Source of the DNA: Terripilifer ovatus
GTDB taxonomy: Bacteria > Pseudomonadota > Alphaproteobacteria > Rhizobiales > Beijerinckiaceae
Assembly: GCA_029222685.1 (NCBI GenBank)
Contig: JARHVB010000005.1
Span: 186,001 to 250,000 of the forward strand
DNA length: 64,000 bases
Direction of reading: 5' to 3'
Shown here: positions 8,744 to 16,812 of the stretch, piece after piece
How the letters are laid out: the number at the start of each line of letters is the position of its first letter
Numbering within the stretch: the stretch's first letter is position 1
Position numbers and translations under genes: made by a program
Notes under the pieces: generated by a model
What the model was told of the DNA's origin: nothing
What the model saw: only the letters and a program-made list of their open reading frames with translations
The model's database searches: none

Positions 8744-9463
8744 CTATGCCGGCTTTGCCGCGTTTTCCAGCAGTCTGCCGTAACCGGAGATTCTCCCGCT
8801 TTCGCCGACGAGCCGCATGGCCGCCCAGAAGGCCGCCGGCGTGCTGGAGACGACGGGTTTGTCGAAACGCTCCTCCAGCGGCCGCGCCACGCCGAGCGTC
8901 CGCAAGCCGCCGCACGAGATCAGAATGGCATCGGCGGACGGCGCCTCATCGAGCGAGGCCGCCGACAGGTCGATAATCTCGGCATCGCTCTTGGCGCTGG
9001 CGCCGCCGCCGAACTGCGTGATGCCGAAGGATTTCAGTGCGTCGACATCGAAGCCATGAAACCGCAGCAGCTCCGCGAGCTTGTCGTTGACGACATCGGT
9101 ATAGGCCGTCGCCACCGCGAGCCTCGTCGCGCCGACTTCGCGCAGGCCATCGACGATGGCGGTGCTCATGGTCGAGACCGGAAGTCCGGTGCGGCGGCGG
9201 ATTTCGCTCTGCAGATCCTCGTTGAACTGCGGCCCGCGATAAAACGTCAGCGACGTGCCGATCACCATGATCGCGTCGACGCCTTGTCTCGCGAGATTAT
9301 CCGCCGCGGGCACGATCTTGTCGGCCGCCTGATCATAGCCCTCGGGCGTCAGCGAGCCGACGCCGGTGCGGTGGGGAATGAAGGTGACATCCGGATACAT
9401 CACCGGACCTTCATCCGGCACCACATCGGCTGCCTGCGGCACGACCAGACCGATTATCGGCAT
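8744..9463 (-). CDS. arylmalonate decarboxylase-like protein (Asp/Glu racemase superfamily)
   Basis: 239 residues, almost the same length as Bordetella arylmalonate decarboxylase (AMDase). The family pattern is strong: YPDVTFIPHRTGVGSLTPEGYD, GTSLTFYRG with Gly69 in the place of AMDase Gly74, STMSTAIVDGLR, ATAYTDVVN, the catalytic-type Cys184 in ISCGGLRTL, and VVSSTPAAFW followed by GYGRLLE. AMDase decarboxylates disubstituted malonates without a cofactor; maleate isomerase is the nearest alternative but has a Cys at the Gly position. The ATG at 9463 follows AGGAAAGG; a longer upstream frame overlaps the previous gene and lacks homology. A Bug binding protein precedes it in the same operon, fitting import of a malonate-type acid. 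Confidence 0.8.
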   Translation of the reverse strand: MPIIGLVVPQAADVVPDEGPVMYPDVTFIPHRTGVGSLTPEGYDQAADKIVPAADNLARQGVDAIMVIGTSLTFYRGPQFNEDLQSEIRRRTGLPVSTMSTAIVDGLREVGATRLAVATAYTDVVNDKLAELLRFHGFDVDALKSFGITQFGGGASAKSDAEIIDLSAASLDEAPSADAILISCGGLRTLGVARPLEERFDKPVVSSTPAAFWAAMRLVGESGRISGYGRLLENAAKPA

Positions 9464-9494
9464 ATCAGTTCGCCTTTCCTGAACCGTCCATCCG

Positions 9495-10484
9495 CTACTG
9501 TATCTCAATATGGCCGATCCTGACCGCATCCGCCCAAGCCTTCAACGCCGTGGTGAAGCGACGCTTGTAATCCGCCGCATCGGAAATCTTGGCGGTTGCA
9601 CCCTGATCGATGAGGAACTTCTTCGTGTCGTCCTCCTGGGTGATCTGCGTCGTCCATTTTCCCAGCTTGTCGACAATGTCTTTCGGCACTCCCACCGGCG
9701 CCCAGAGGCCCCAATGGGCGACGATATCGCCGGTCCGCGCGCCCGTGGTTTCCTTCAGCGTCGGCAAATCCGGCAGGCTTGGCGAGCGCTCGTCCGATGC
9801 GATCGCCAGCAGCTTGATGCGGCCCTGTTTGGCCTGCCCCACCGCATAGACCACATCGGCGAAGGCGAAATCGATCTGCTTGCCCGTCACGTCCTGAACC
9901 GCAGTGGCCGTAGCCTTATATCCGACATAGGTGGCCTCCACCTTCGCCGCATTCAGGTAGAGCGCCGAAGACGCCAGCGCGCTCGTCGTCGCGCTGCCGT
10001 AGGTGGACTTGCCGTTCTTCGATTTGATGAGCGCGGTCAGGTCGGCAACGCTGTTGATGCCTGCATCGGGAGCGACGACGAGAACGAACGGCGTCTCGGC
10101 GAAGCCGGCGATCGGCTCCAGATCCTTCGCCACATCGAGCGGCATGTTCTTGAACACGGCGGCGTTGCCGGCGGTCGTGACTGTCGATGCGAGCAGCAGC
10201 GTGTAGCCGTCGGGCTTGGATTTCGCCGCCGCGTCGAGCGCCAGGTTGCCGGAGGCACCGACCCTGTTTTCGATCAGGAACGTGCCGCCCGAGAGCTTGG
10301 ACAATTTGTCGGCGTACCAGCGCGCCAGAATATCTGCCCCGCCGCCTGCGGCAAACCCAAGCTGGATGCGCACCGGCCTGTCCGGATAGTCCGCAGCCAT
10401 GGCGCCGGAACTGACGGCTCCCAGGCCAACGCCCGCCAGCAAAGCCACGCTCGTGAAACCCGCAAGGACAGCAAGCCGCTTCAT
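9495..10484 (-). CDS. Bug/TctC-family substrate-binding protein
   Basis: A periplasmic carboxylate-binding protein of about 329 residues. The start at 10484 has a strong GGGGAGGGG ribosome site and gives the signal peptide MKRLAVLAGFTSVALLAGVG ending near AMAAD. The mature protein shows YPDRPVRIQLGFAAGGGADILARW, ENRVGASGNLALDAAAKSKPDGYT and a distinctive ARTGDIVAHWGLWAPVGVP region. It is 31 bases upstream of the AMDase-like gene and probably co-transcribed with it. There are no TctAB partners here. Confidence 0.9.
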   Translation of the reverse strand: MKRLAVLAGFTSVALLAGVGLGAVSSGAMAADYPDRPVRIQLGFAAGGGADILARWYADKLSKLSGGTFLIENRVGASGNLALDAAAKSKPDGYTLLLASTVTTAGNAAVFKNMPLDVAKDLEPIAGFAETPFVLVVAPDAGINSVADLTALIKSKNGKSTYGSATTSALASSALYLNAAKVEATYVGYKATATAVQDVTGKQIDFAFADVVYAVGQAKQGRIKLLAIASDERSPSLPDLPTLKETTGARTGDIVAHWGLWAPVGVPKDIVDKLGKWTTQITQEDDTKKFLIDQGATAKISDAADYKRRFTTALKAWADAVRIGHIEIQ

Positions 10485-10607
10485 GTTTCCCCTCCCCGTC
10501 TCGCCGCCAAGGATGGCGGCGGAAAATTTAACTGTGATGTCCAATACATGAAATTACGTGGATCAGCCAGTGCGCAGACTGCCCAGGTTTCGCCGGTGGG
10601 CCAGCGC

Positions 10608-11540
10608 CTACACGCTCTCCTGCCGCGACGGCGCGCCGGTCTGTTTGAGGGCCGCGCAGAGATCGGCTGCCAGTGGCGAAAGCCCGACATGACGGCGCGA
10701 CAGAATTCCGATGGTTCGCGAAATGCTCGGCCGGCTGAGCGGCAGGACGCAAACGTCTTCCGTCTGCAAGGCCTCGACCGCGCTGCGCGGCATGATCGCG
10801 AGGCCCAGCCCCTCGCTGACCAGCTTCAGAGCGGTGATCGTATGCTGCACTTCATAGGCCCAGTTCGGCGCCTCGCTGCGGCTGCCCAGCGCCTGGTCGA
10901 TGATGAAGCGATTGGCAGTCTGCGGGCTGACCCGGATCAGCTTCTCGCCGAGCAGTTCGGTCCAGGTGACGTATGCGTTCCCGCGCTTGCGCCTGCTGAA
11001 GGCATGGGCCGCCGGACAGACGACAAGATAGTCCTCGGTGAAAAGCGCCTCGGTGACGAGATCCTGATTGCTGGCGGCGATGATCGTCAGGCCGAACTCG
11101 ACGATGCCATTGGCAACGAGCGGGCCGATCTCACTGGCCGATGTATCGAGCACGCTCACCATGACGTCGGGATGGCTGGCGCTGAATGTCCGCATCGCCA
11201 TCGGCAGCATGCCCATCGCGATGGTCGGCAGGCAGGCGAGCGTCAGCTTTTGCCGCCGGACAGCCGCTCCTGCCCTGATGCGTTCCAGTTCCGCATCCAC
11301 GCCCGCCAGCCTGTTCTTGATTTCGGGAAGCAGTTCGGCCCCCTCATCCGTCAGCACGACGTCGCGGTGCGAGCGGCGTAGAAGCGGAACCCCGAGATTG
11401 CGTTCCAGTTTCTTGACCCGGTGGGTCACCGCCGTCTGCGACAGGTTCAGGTGTTCCGCGGCGCGGGTGAAAGAGCCCAATTCGGCGACGCTGACGAAGG
11501 CCTCAAGGCCTAGAAAATCGATCTTCACGGTGCCTCCCAT
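10608..11540 (-). CDS. LysR-family transcriptional regulator
   Basis: A 310-residue LysR activator. The winged HTH occupies about residues 7-65 (FLGLEAFVSVAELGSFTRAAEHLNLSQTAVTHRVKKLE), followed by a linker helix and a periplasmic-binding-protein-like effector domain. It lies upstream of the Bug / AMDase pair on the same strand and divergent from the HbpS / binding-protein operon at 11660, so it could control either. ATGAAT-N3-ATTCAT and a repeated TTTGATTCAT lie between it and the divergent operon, favouring control of that promoter. The effector is probably an imported acid. Confidence 0.9.
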   Translation of the reverse strand: MGGTVKIDFLGLEAFVSVAELGSFTRAAEHLNLSQTAVTHRVKKLERNLGVPLLRRSHRDVVLTDEGAELLPEIKNRLAGVDAELERIRAGAAVRRQKLTLACLPTIAMGMLPMAMRTFSASHPDVMVSVLDTSASEIGPLVANGIVEFGLTIIAASNQDLVTEALFTEDYLVVCPAAHAFSRRKRGNAYVTWTELLGEKLIRVSPQTANRFIIDQALGSRSEAPNWAYEVQHTITALKLVSEGLGLAIMPRSAVEALQTEDVCVLPLSRPSISRTIGILSRRHVGLSPLAADLCAALKQTGAPSRQESV

Positions 11541-11544
11541 TGCA

Positions 11545-11589
11545 ATGAATTTGATTCATGCAAGGCGTAAAATAAACCATTTGATTCAT
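11545..11589. promoter_or_regulatory. candidate LysR binding region
   Basis: ATGAAT-TTG-ATTCAT (11545-11559) is an inverted repeat just upstream of lysR. The decamer TTTGATTCAT occurs at 11550-11559 and 11580-11589, exactly 30 bases or about three helical turns apart. This two-site layout in a divergent promoter fits a LysR recognition and activation site pair. Confidence 0.5.
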
Positions 11590-11659
11590 CTTGGCCTTTC
11601 CGTGACGGTGCCGCCACGCCGGCATCACGACCCCGGCCGGACATCTCATGGAGCACACG

Positions 11660-12160
11660 ATGCGTGGCATCAGCATGGACCAATCGCTATCCATCATCCT
11701 GAATACATTTAAGAAAGCTGAGGAGATGGAAGCCTATGCCCTGGCCGCGATCGTGCTCGACGCCGGCGGGCGGGTGAAGGCCTTCCTCAAGCAGGACGGC
11801 GCCTCGCTCATGCGGTTCGAGATTGCCCGCGGCAAGGCATTCGGCGCCCTGGCGCTGCACCGCTCCTCGCGCATGGTGCTGCAGAAATCGCGCGAGAAGC
11901 CGCCGTTCATGGATACGCTGCGCGATCTCGCCGACGGCCCGATTTTTCTGGAAGCCGGCGGCCAACTGATCCGCGATGAATCAGGCGAGATCATCGGCGC
12001 CATCGGCGTCACCGGCGACGTCAACGAAGTCGACGATCTTTGCGCCATCGCCGGCATCCGCGCTGCCGGCCTCAAGACCGATGAGGATTATTCGGAGGCC
12101 GATGCCAAGCGGATGAACATCAAGACCGGTCCGCCGATCATCGATCCGCGCAAGCGCTGA
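11660..12160 (+). CDS. HbpS/GlcG (DUF336) family heme-binding-like protein
   Basis: About 166 residues. The pattern AYALAAIVLDAGGRVKAFLKQDGASLMRFEIARGKAFGALAL, then EAGGQLIRDESGEIIGAIGVTGD and DDLCAIAGI, is characteristic of the GlcG/HbpS family. Members bind heme, corrinoid or small ligands, or act as accessory proteins in catabolic operons. The ATG at 11660 has GGAG 6 bases upstream; ATGs at 11648 and 11675 are possible. No signal peptide. First gene of an operon with two binding-protein genes. The biochemical role is uncertain. Confidence 0.75.
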   Translation: MRGISMDQSLSIILNTFKKAEEMEAYALAAIVLDAGGRVKAFLKQDGASLMRFEIARGKAFGALALHRSSRMVLQKSREKPPFMDTLRDLADGPIFLEAGGQLIRDESGEIIGAIGVTGDVNEVDDLCAIAGIRAAGLKTDEDYSEADAKRMNIKTGPPIIDPRKR

Positions 12161-12169
12161 GGGAACGAC

Positions 12170-13138
12170 GTGTTCCCACTGCAGATGTCACGACTGGTTG
12201 TCAGCATATTCCCCAACGCCAAGGCGCTGCCGCTATGGGCCGGCGCGGCACAAGGTCTGTTCGCGGCGCGACAGCTCGATCTCGTCATTCACGAGACCGG
12301 CAGTTCGCGCGAACAGCGCGGCCTTCTGGCTTCGGGCGAAATCCATATCGTGCAAGCCGCCATCGACAATGCGCTGGCGATGATCAAGGCCGGGCATGAC
12401 GTCGTTATCCTGATGGGCGGCGAAGGCGGCATGAACGACCTCATCGTTCAAGCCGACATCGGTTCGCTCAAGCATCTCGCCGGCCGCACGCTCGCCGTCG
12501 ATTCTCCCGACACGGCCTATGCGCTGCTGCTGCGCAAGGTGCTCGCTGCCAATGGGCTGGAGAAAGACAAAGGCTATCAACTGCAGGCGATCGGCAACGG
12601 CTCAAAGCGGTTGCGTGCGCTGCTCAAGGACAAGACGCTCGCCGGCACCATTCTCAATCCACCGTTCTCGGCGGAAGCACTGCTCTCCGGCATGCGAAGC
12701 CTCGGCCGGCTCGACGACCTTGTCGGCCCCTACCAGGCCGGCGGCGCGTTTGCGCTGCGTTCCTTCGCGGAAAAGTCAGGCGCCGCCGTCGAGGCTTACA
12801 TCCAGGGCTATGTCGCCTCGCTCGACTGGCTGCGAAACCCGCAGAATGCCGATGCCTGCGAGCGTCTGCTGCAGGAGAAGCTCTCGATTTCGAGCGAGGT
12901 CGCCCGGGCAACCTATCTGCAATTATGCGATCCCGTCTCAGGCTTTGCGCCGCAGGCGCGGCTGAACTGGACCGGCATTCGCGCCATGCTCGACGTGCGC
13001 GCCGCAACCGAAGGCCGCGATGCGCAAATCGAGGCCACCGGCGCCTATGTGGATGAATCCTATTATCAGCGGGCGCTTGCCGACATGGCCCGGACAAACA
13101 GCAACACACGATCGGCGGAAACGTCCGAGCGTTCATAG
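12170..13138 (+). CDS. NitT/TauT-type ABC substrate-binding domain protein without signal peptide
   Basis: 322 residues in the SsuA/THI5-like periplasmic-binding fold: VSIFPNAKALPLWAGAAQGLFAARQLDLVIHETGSSREQRGLLASGEIHIVQAAIDNALAMI is the usual N-lobe. Unusually, the N-terminus MFPLQMSRLVVSIFP runs straight into the first strand with no hydrophobic export signal. The GTG at 12170 is supported by GAGGGA just upstream; an ATG at 12185 would be shorter still. It may be a cytoplasmic binding or catalytic relative (THI5-like), or the true signal may be lost. It sits between the HbpS-like gene and a TctC-like gene, with 11 bases to the latter. Confidence 0.72.
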   Translation: MFPLQMSRLVVSIFPNAKALPLWAGAAQGLFAARQLDLVIHETGSSREQRGLLASGEIHIVQAAIDNALAMIKAGHDVVILMGGEGGMNDLIVQADIGSLKHLAGRTLAVDSPDTAYALLLRKVLAANGLEKDKGYQLQAIGNGSKRLRALLKDKTLAGTILNPPFSAEALLSGMRSLGRLDDLVGPYQAGGAFALRSFAEKSGAAVEAYIQGYVASLDWLRNPQNADACERLLQEKLSISSEVARATYLQLCDPVSGFAPQARLNWTGIRAMLDVRAATEGRDAQIEATGAYVDESYYQRALADMARTNSNTRSAETSERS

Positions 13139-13149
13139 GGAGAACAAGC

Positions 13150-14193
13150 ATGCCGAACCTCAATCGACGGCGATCCGTTTCCGCAGCCATCATGCTTGCC
13201 CTGGCTTCCGTCTCGGCCGCTTCCGCCCAATCGGACACGGAAAAATTCTTCACCGGCAAGAGCATTGACTTCATCATCGGCGCTCGCGCCGGCGGCGGCT
13301 ATGCTGTTTACGGCGCCGTGCTGCAGCGGCACATCGGCAAATATCTGCCCGGCCATCCGCAGGTCGTCGGACGCTATATGGACGGCGCCGGCAGCCTCAT
13401 CGCCGCGAACTATCTCTATACCAAGGCGCCGAAGGACGGCTCCACATTCGGCGCGCTGTTCATGGGCGCGATCATGGACCCGCTCATCGGCGAAGTGGGA
13501 CAGGCGCGCTTCGATCCGCGCAAGTTCAGCTTCATCGGCAGCGCCAACAAGGAAACCAGCATCTGCGTCGCCTGGCACACCTCGGACATCCAGACCTTCG
13601 AGGACCTGTTCAAGAAGGAGCTGATCGTCGGCACCGCCGGCGTCACCTCGTCCATCCGCCAGTATCCAAGCGTGCTGAACAATGTGCTCGGCACCAAGTT
13701 CAAGCTCATCACCGGCTATCCCGGCTCGCAGGATGCCGCATTGGCGATGGAACGCGGCGAAACCCAGGGCATCTGCGGCATCCAGTGGTCGAGCTTCATC
13801 ACCAGCTATCCGCGCTGGCTCGAGAACAACCAGGTCCGCATTCTGACCCAGATTTCCTCGCCCGAGGGCGACCCCGAATTGAACCGCCGCGGCGTCCCCA
13901 ACATGTGGGCCTCGGTGAAGAACGAGGCCGACCGGCGCGTTCTTTCCGTCATCTTCAGCCAGCTCGAATTTGGCCGTCCCTACGTGCTGCCGCCGGGCGT
14001 TCCGGCCGATCGCGTCGCCGCCTACCGCGCCGCCTTCGATGCGACGATGAAGGATCCGGAGTTTCTGGCGGAAGCGAAGAAAATTCTCCTCGATATCGAC
14101 GCCGTCTCCGGTGAGCGCGTGCAGAAGCTCGTGGAAGAAATCTATGCGACGCCGGCCGCCGATATCGAAAAGGCGAAGGAGGCGCTGAAGTAA
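13150..14193 (+). CDS. TctC/Bug-related substrate-binding protein, QGICGI subfamily
   Basis: A periplasmic binding protein of 347 residues with the signal peptide MPNLNRRRSVSAAIMLALASVSAASAQ. The mature protein has GKSIDFIIGARAGGGYAVYG, the DGAGS and APKDGSTFG segments, KFSFIGSANKE and ETQGICGIQWSS. It is a divergent Bug-like group and is clearly related to the protein at 46547 (shared FSFIG, QGICGI, GDPELN and GVP motifs). AGGGAGA precedes the ATG. Third gene of the HbpS-like operon. No membrane subunits are present, and the ligand is unknown. Confidence 0.82.
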   Translation: MPNLNRRRSVSAAIMLALASVSAASAQSDTEKFFTGKSIDFIIGARAGGGYAVYGAVLQRHIGKYLPGHPQVVGRYMDGAGSLIAANYLYTKAPKDGSTFGALFMGAIMDPLIGEVGQARFDPRKFSFIGSANKETSICVAWHTSDIQTFEDLFKKELIVGTAGVTSSIRQYPSVLNNVLGTKFKLITGYPGSQDAALAMERGETQGICGIQWSSFITSYPRWLENNQVRILTQISSPEGDPELNRRGVPNMWASVKNEADRRVLSVIFSQLEFGRPYVLPPGVPADRVAAYRAAFDATMKDPEFLAEAKKILLDIDAVSGERVQKLVEEIYATPAADIEKAKEALK

Positions 14194-14224
14194 GACATCT
14201 TGCCGGGCAGCAGCGTTGGCTCGG

Positions 14225-14593
14225 CTAACCCTGCTGCTCCGCATCATAGGCCTTGAGCACCCGCTTCGGCGCCTGGGCGCGCCAGACCCTGATCAGGTTG
14301 GCCTTTGCCCATGCCAGATCGAGCTTCGCCGGCCGCACCAGCACCAGCGCATGGCTCTTGTAGTGCGGCGTGAAGAAGAAGGTTTCCGGCTCGGCCTCCA
14401 CCAGGATCTCGCGCTCCTCGAATGGAACCTTGAACACCGGCGCGTCTTCATGCGGGCTCCACCAGACCCAGAGCTTGCCATGCGCCTTCAAGGTCGGCTG
14501 GCCCCAGGAGGTCGTCTCTTCGACGCCGGGCAGACCGAGGCCCAGCGCCAGGGTCTTGAGACGTTGCCAGTCGACTTTCCTGCCAGGCTTTAT
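14225..14593 (-). CDS. YjbR/MmcQ-family small protein, start codon unclear
   Basis: The C-terminal 88 residues (KAHGKLWVWW ... FFTPHYKSHALVLVRPAKLDLAWAKANLIRVWRAQAPKR) match the YjbR DNA-binding-like fold. Homology continues upstream in the same frame as WQRLKTLALGLGLPGVEETTSWGQPTLK, the usual N-terminal helix and LPGVEE motif, so a start at the TTG at 14491 would lose a third of the domain. In the extra stretch I find no ATG, GTG or TTG before the coding region of the upstream hydrolase. The only candidates are an ATA at 14593 or a CTG at 14608, so initiation is unusual or the start has mutated. The function of the family is poorly known. Confidence 0.55.
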   Translation of the reverse strand: MKPGRKVDWQRLKTLALGLGLPGVEETTSWGQPTLKAHGKLWVWWSPHEDAPVFKVPFEEREILVEAEPETFFFTPHYKSHALVLVRPAKLDLAWAKANLIRVWRAQAPKRVLKAYDAEQQG

Positions 14594-14604
14594 GGCACAC
14601 TCGC

Positions 14605-15858
14605 TCAGTCTGCGTCGGCCATGACGTTCCGCGCCACGCCGTCGAAAAACCCGGCCATCAGCGCCTCGACCCAGATGAACGCGATCTTTTCATTATAGGC
14701 GCCGACATAGCCGAAATGTCCGTAACGCGATACCAGCACGACTTTGGTGCGCCGCGCCCGCTGGGCGAACTTGGTGCCCATGAATATTTCGAGCTTCTTT
14801 TCTTCCGTGGCGCCGATCAGCCAATGGTTTCGATCGTTCTCTCCGACCATGAGAAGAACGCCGACACCGGCAAGCCAGTCCGGATCGGGATCGCGCAAGC
14901 AGTCGATATATTCGTCGACCGGCAGCCCGACCCTTTTGGCGGTAGCGACCAGCGCATTCACATGAGCAGAATGCTGGTTGTCGCAAAGGCCCGTCTTGAG
15001 CTGGGATTTGAACCGGTTGGCCCAGGTGAAATAGTCCTCGGCGGTGCCCCACGGGCACAGCTCCAAGGTGTCCTCATAGCCGGCCTTGCGGAATGATTCC
15101 ACGCTGCGCCGCGAGATCGAGTTCGGCCCCGCAACCGCATCCTTCTTGTGCGAACACCATTCCACCCATTCGCGATACCATCCGTCCGGACCGCCGCTGC
15201 CCCAGCCGACAATGCCGATGACGCGCGCGCTCCTGAGGAAGCGATACAGGAACATCGACATCGGGCCGCCGGTGGAATGGCCGAATGCGAGGAGTTGATA
15301 GCCGGGCATGGAAGCCTCGACCAATAGCGCAGCGCCTTCGACGATGGTGTTGAACGTGCACTTGTCGTGGCGATCGGCAATCTCGGCCGGCGACAATTGC
15401 CGGTCGAGAAGATAGACCGGCTCGCGCTCGCTGACCGGTGTGTCCCAGATGCCGGAAGCAGGTATATGGCCGGGGTAGGTCACCGCAAGACAGCGAAACC
15501 CCTGCGCCGCGAGTACCGATGCAAGGCCGGGGCGGCCGTCGGGCGTTTCCTCGACTTCCTTCTCGCTGCCCGCCCCACCGTGAAAGAGAACAAAGCCGAT
15601 CCCCGGCAGACGTTCCCTTTCCGGCGTGTAGAGCGTGCCGTGAATGTCCCATTCATAACCGTTACGGCCGAACCGCTGTGTCACGGCAGACTTGTGGAAA
15701 GTTTGCGCCTCGGCAGGCGCTGCGACCGACAGCCACTCCGGCCAGTCGACACGTCTCAACATCGCCTCGTCATGAAGAAGGTCGGCTACCAGTTTGTCGT
15801 TTGTCTCGAAACTCATCGAACCCGTTGCTCTTTCATGCTTGTGTTCTGGTCCATTCAT
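14605..15858 (-). CDS. alpha/beta hydrolase
   Basis: About 417 residues. VLFHGGAGSEKEVEETPDGRPG forms the oxyanion side, the nucleophile elbow is GHSTGG, an acidic candidate is in LMVGENDRNHW, and RYGHFGYVG supplies the His. No signal peptide, so cytoplasmic. The ATG at 15858 overlaps the stop of the upstream binding-protein gene as ATGA, suggesting coupled translation; an ATG at 15816 (MSFETND) is an equally good structural start. It is third in an operon after a type-B carboxylesterase and a Bug protein, so the operon probably imports and hydrolyses an ester or amide of a carboxylic acid. Substrate unknown. Confidence 0.8.
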   Translation of the reverse strand: MNGPEHKHERATGSMSFETNDKLVADLLHDEAMLRRVDWPEWLSVAAPAEAQTFHKSAVTQRFGRNGYEWDIHGTLYTPERERLPGIGFVLFHGGAGSEKEVEETPDGRPGLASVLAAQGFRCLAVTYPGHIPASGIWDTPVSEREPVYLLDRQLSPAEIADRHDKCTFNTIVEGAALLVEASMPGYQLLAFGHSTGGPMSMFLYRFLRSARVIGIVGWGSGGPDGWYREWVEWCSHKKDAVAGPNSISRRSVESFRKAGYEDTLELCPWGTAEDYFTWANRFKSQLKTGLCDNQHSAHVNALVATAKRVGLPVDEYIDCLRDPDPDWLAGVGVLLMVGENDRNHWLIGATEEKKLEIFMGTKFAQRARRTKVVLVSRYGHFGYVGAYNEKIAFIWVEALMAGFFDGVARNVMADAD

Positions 15859-16811
15859 TGCGGCTGGATGTTCGCCTGCTTGACGATTTTCTGCCACATC
15901 CCATCATGTTCGATCATTTGCGTGTGCAGCTCATCCGGCGTGCTCGGCCAGGGCTCGCTCGATTGATCGACCAGATATTTGTGCCCTTCCTCGCTTTTGA
16001 TGACATCGTTGAACCAGCGGTTCAGTTTGGCCGTGACATCGGGCGGCGATTTTGCCGGCAGCCAAACGCCCCAGAAATTGACGTATTCATAATCCTTGAG
16101 GCCAGCCTCCGACAGCGTCGTCCGTTCGGGCACCGATTCCAGCCGCCGCGGCGTGGTGACGCCGAGCACACGCAGGCGTCCGGCTTTCGCCTGCGCCATG
16201 CTCAACACCGTATCGACGAAAGCATAATCGGTCTCGCCGCCCATCACGTCGCGCGCGGCATCGAGCATCGCCTTGTAGTTGACGGCCTCGCCCTTGGTTC
16301 CGCTGAGAAGCTTGAACAGTTCGGACGCTGCCAGCACGCTGATGGTCGGCGCGCCGTAGAGCACTTTCGGCTTGCTCTGCAGATAGGTGATGAACTCCGG
16401 CAAGGTCTTCGCCGGCGTGGAATTCGGCACCGTCAGTGCGAAACCGGCGCGGAAGATGGAGGTGACCGGATCGAAGTCCTTCATCCCGTCGAGGCGCGTA
16501 TCCCTCATCACATAGCGGTTGGCGATCATCGCGGAACTCGCGGCGATGAGAACCGTATATCCATCGGGCTTGGCGCTCGCCACATATTCATTGGCGATAT
16601 TGCCGGCCGCGCCCGGCTTGTTCTCGACCACCACCGGCTGGCCTGCCAACGGCTGAATTTTCGAGGCCAGAAAGCGGATGAGGATATCCGCGCCGCCGCC
16701 TGCGGCGGAGGAATTGACGAACCTGATCGGCCGCACCGGATACTCCTGCGCGGCGGCGGGAATGGCCGATGCCGCAAGAATGAAAGCGGCATGGATGATG
16801 ATCTTTTTCAT
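15855..16811 (-). CDS. Bug/TctC-family substrate-binding protein
   Basis: 318 residues. The signal peptide MKKIIIHAAFILAASAIPAAAQ is followed by EYPVRPIRFVNSSAAGGGADILIRF, ENKPGAAGNIANEYVASAKPDGYT and the C-lobe motifs typical of Bug proteins. The ATG at 16811 is preceded by GGGGGGAG, which lies inside the 3' end of the carboxylesterase gene, whose stop is 1 base upstream. The reading frame is open far upstream but only as an antisense-type shadow of the esterase. Middle gene of the esterase / Bug / hydrolase operon. Confidence 0.9.
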   Translation of the reverse strand: MKKIIIHAAFILAASAIPAAAQEYPVRPIRFVNSSAAGGGADILIRFLASKIQPLAGQPVVVENKPGAAGNIANEYVASAKPDGYTVLIAASSAMIANRYVMRDTRLDGMKDFDPVTSIFRAGFALTVPNSTPAKTLPEFITYLQSKPKVLYGAPTISVLAASELFKLLSGTKGEAVNYKAMLDAARDVMGGETDYAFVDTVLSMAQAKAGRLRVLGVTTPRRLESVPERTTLSEAGLKDYEYVNFWGVWLPAKSPPDVTAKLNRWFNDVIKSEEGHKYLVDQSSEPWPSTPDELHTQMIEHDGMWQKIVKQANIQPQ

Positions 16812-16812
16812 T

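Noticed and set aside
9510-11381. Long + strand open frame of over 600 codons
   Set aside because: It is antisense to the Bug and LysR genes, has no recognisable domain and is rich in Arg, as expected for GC-rich shadow frames.
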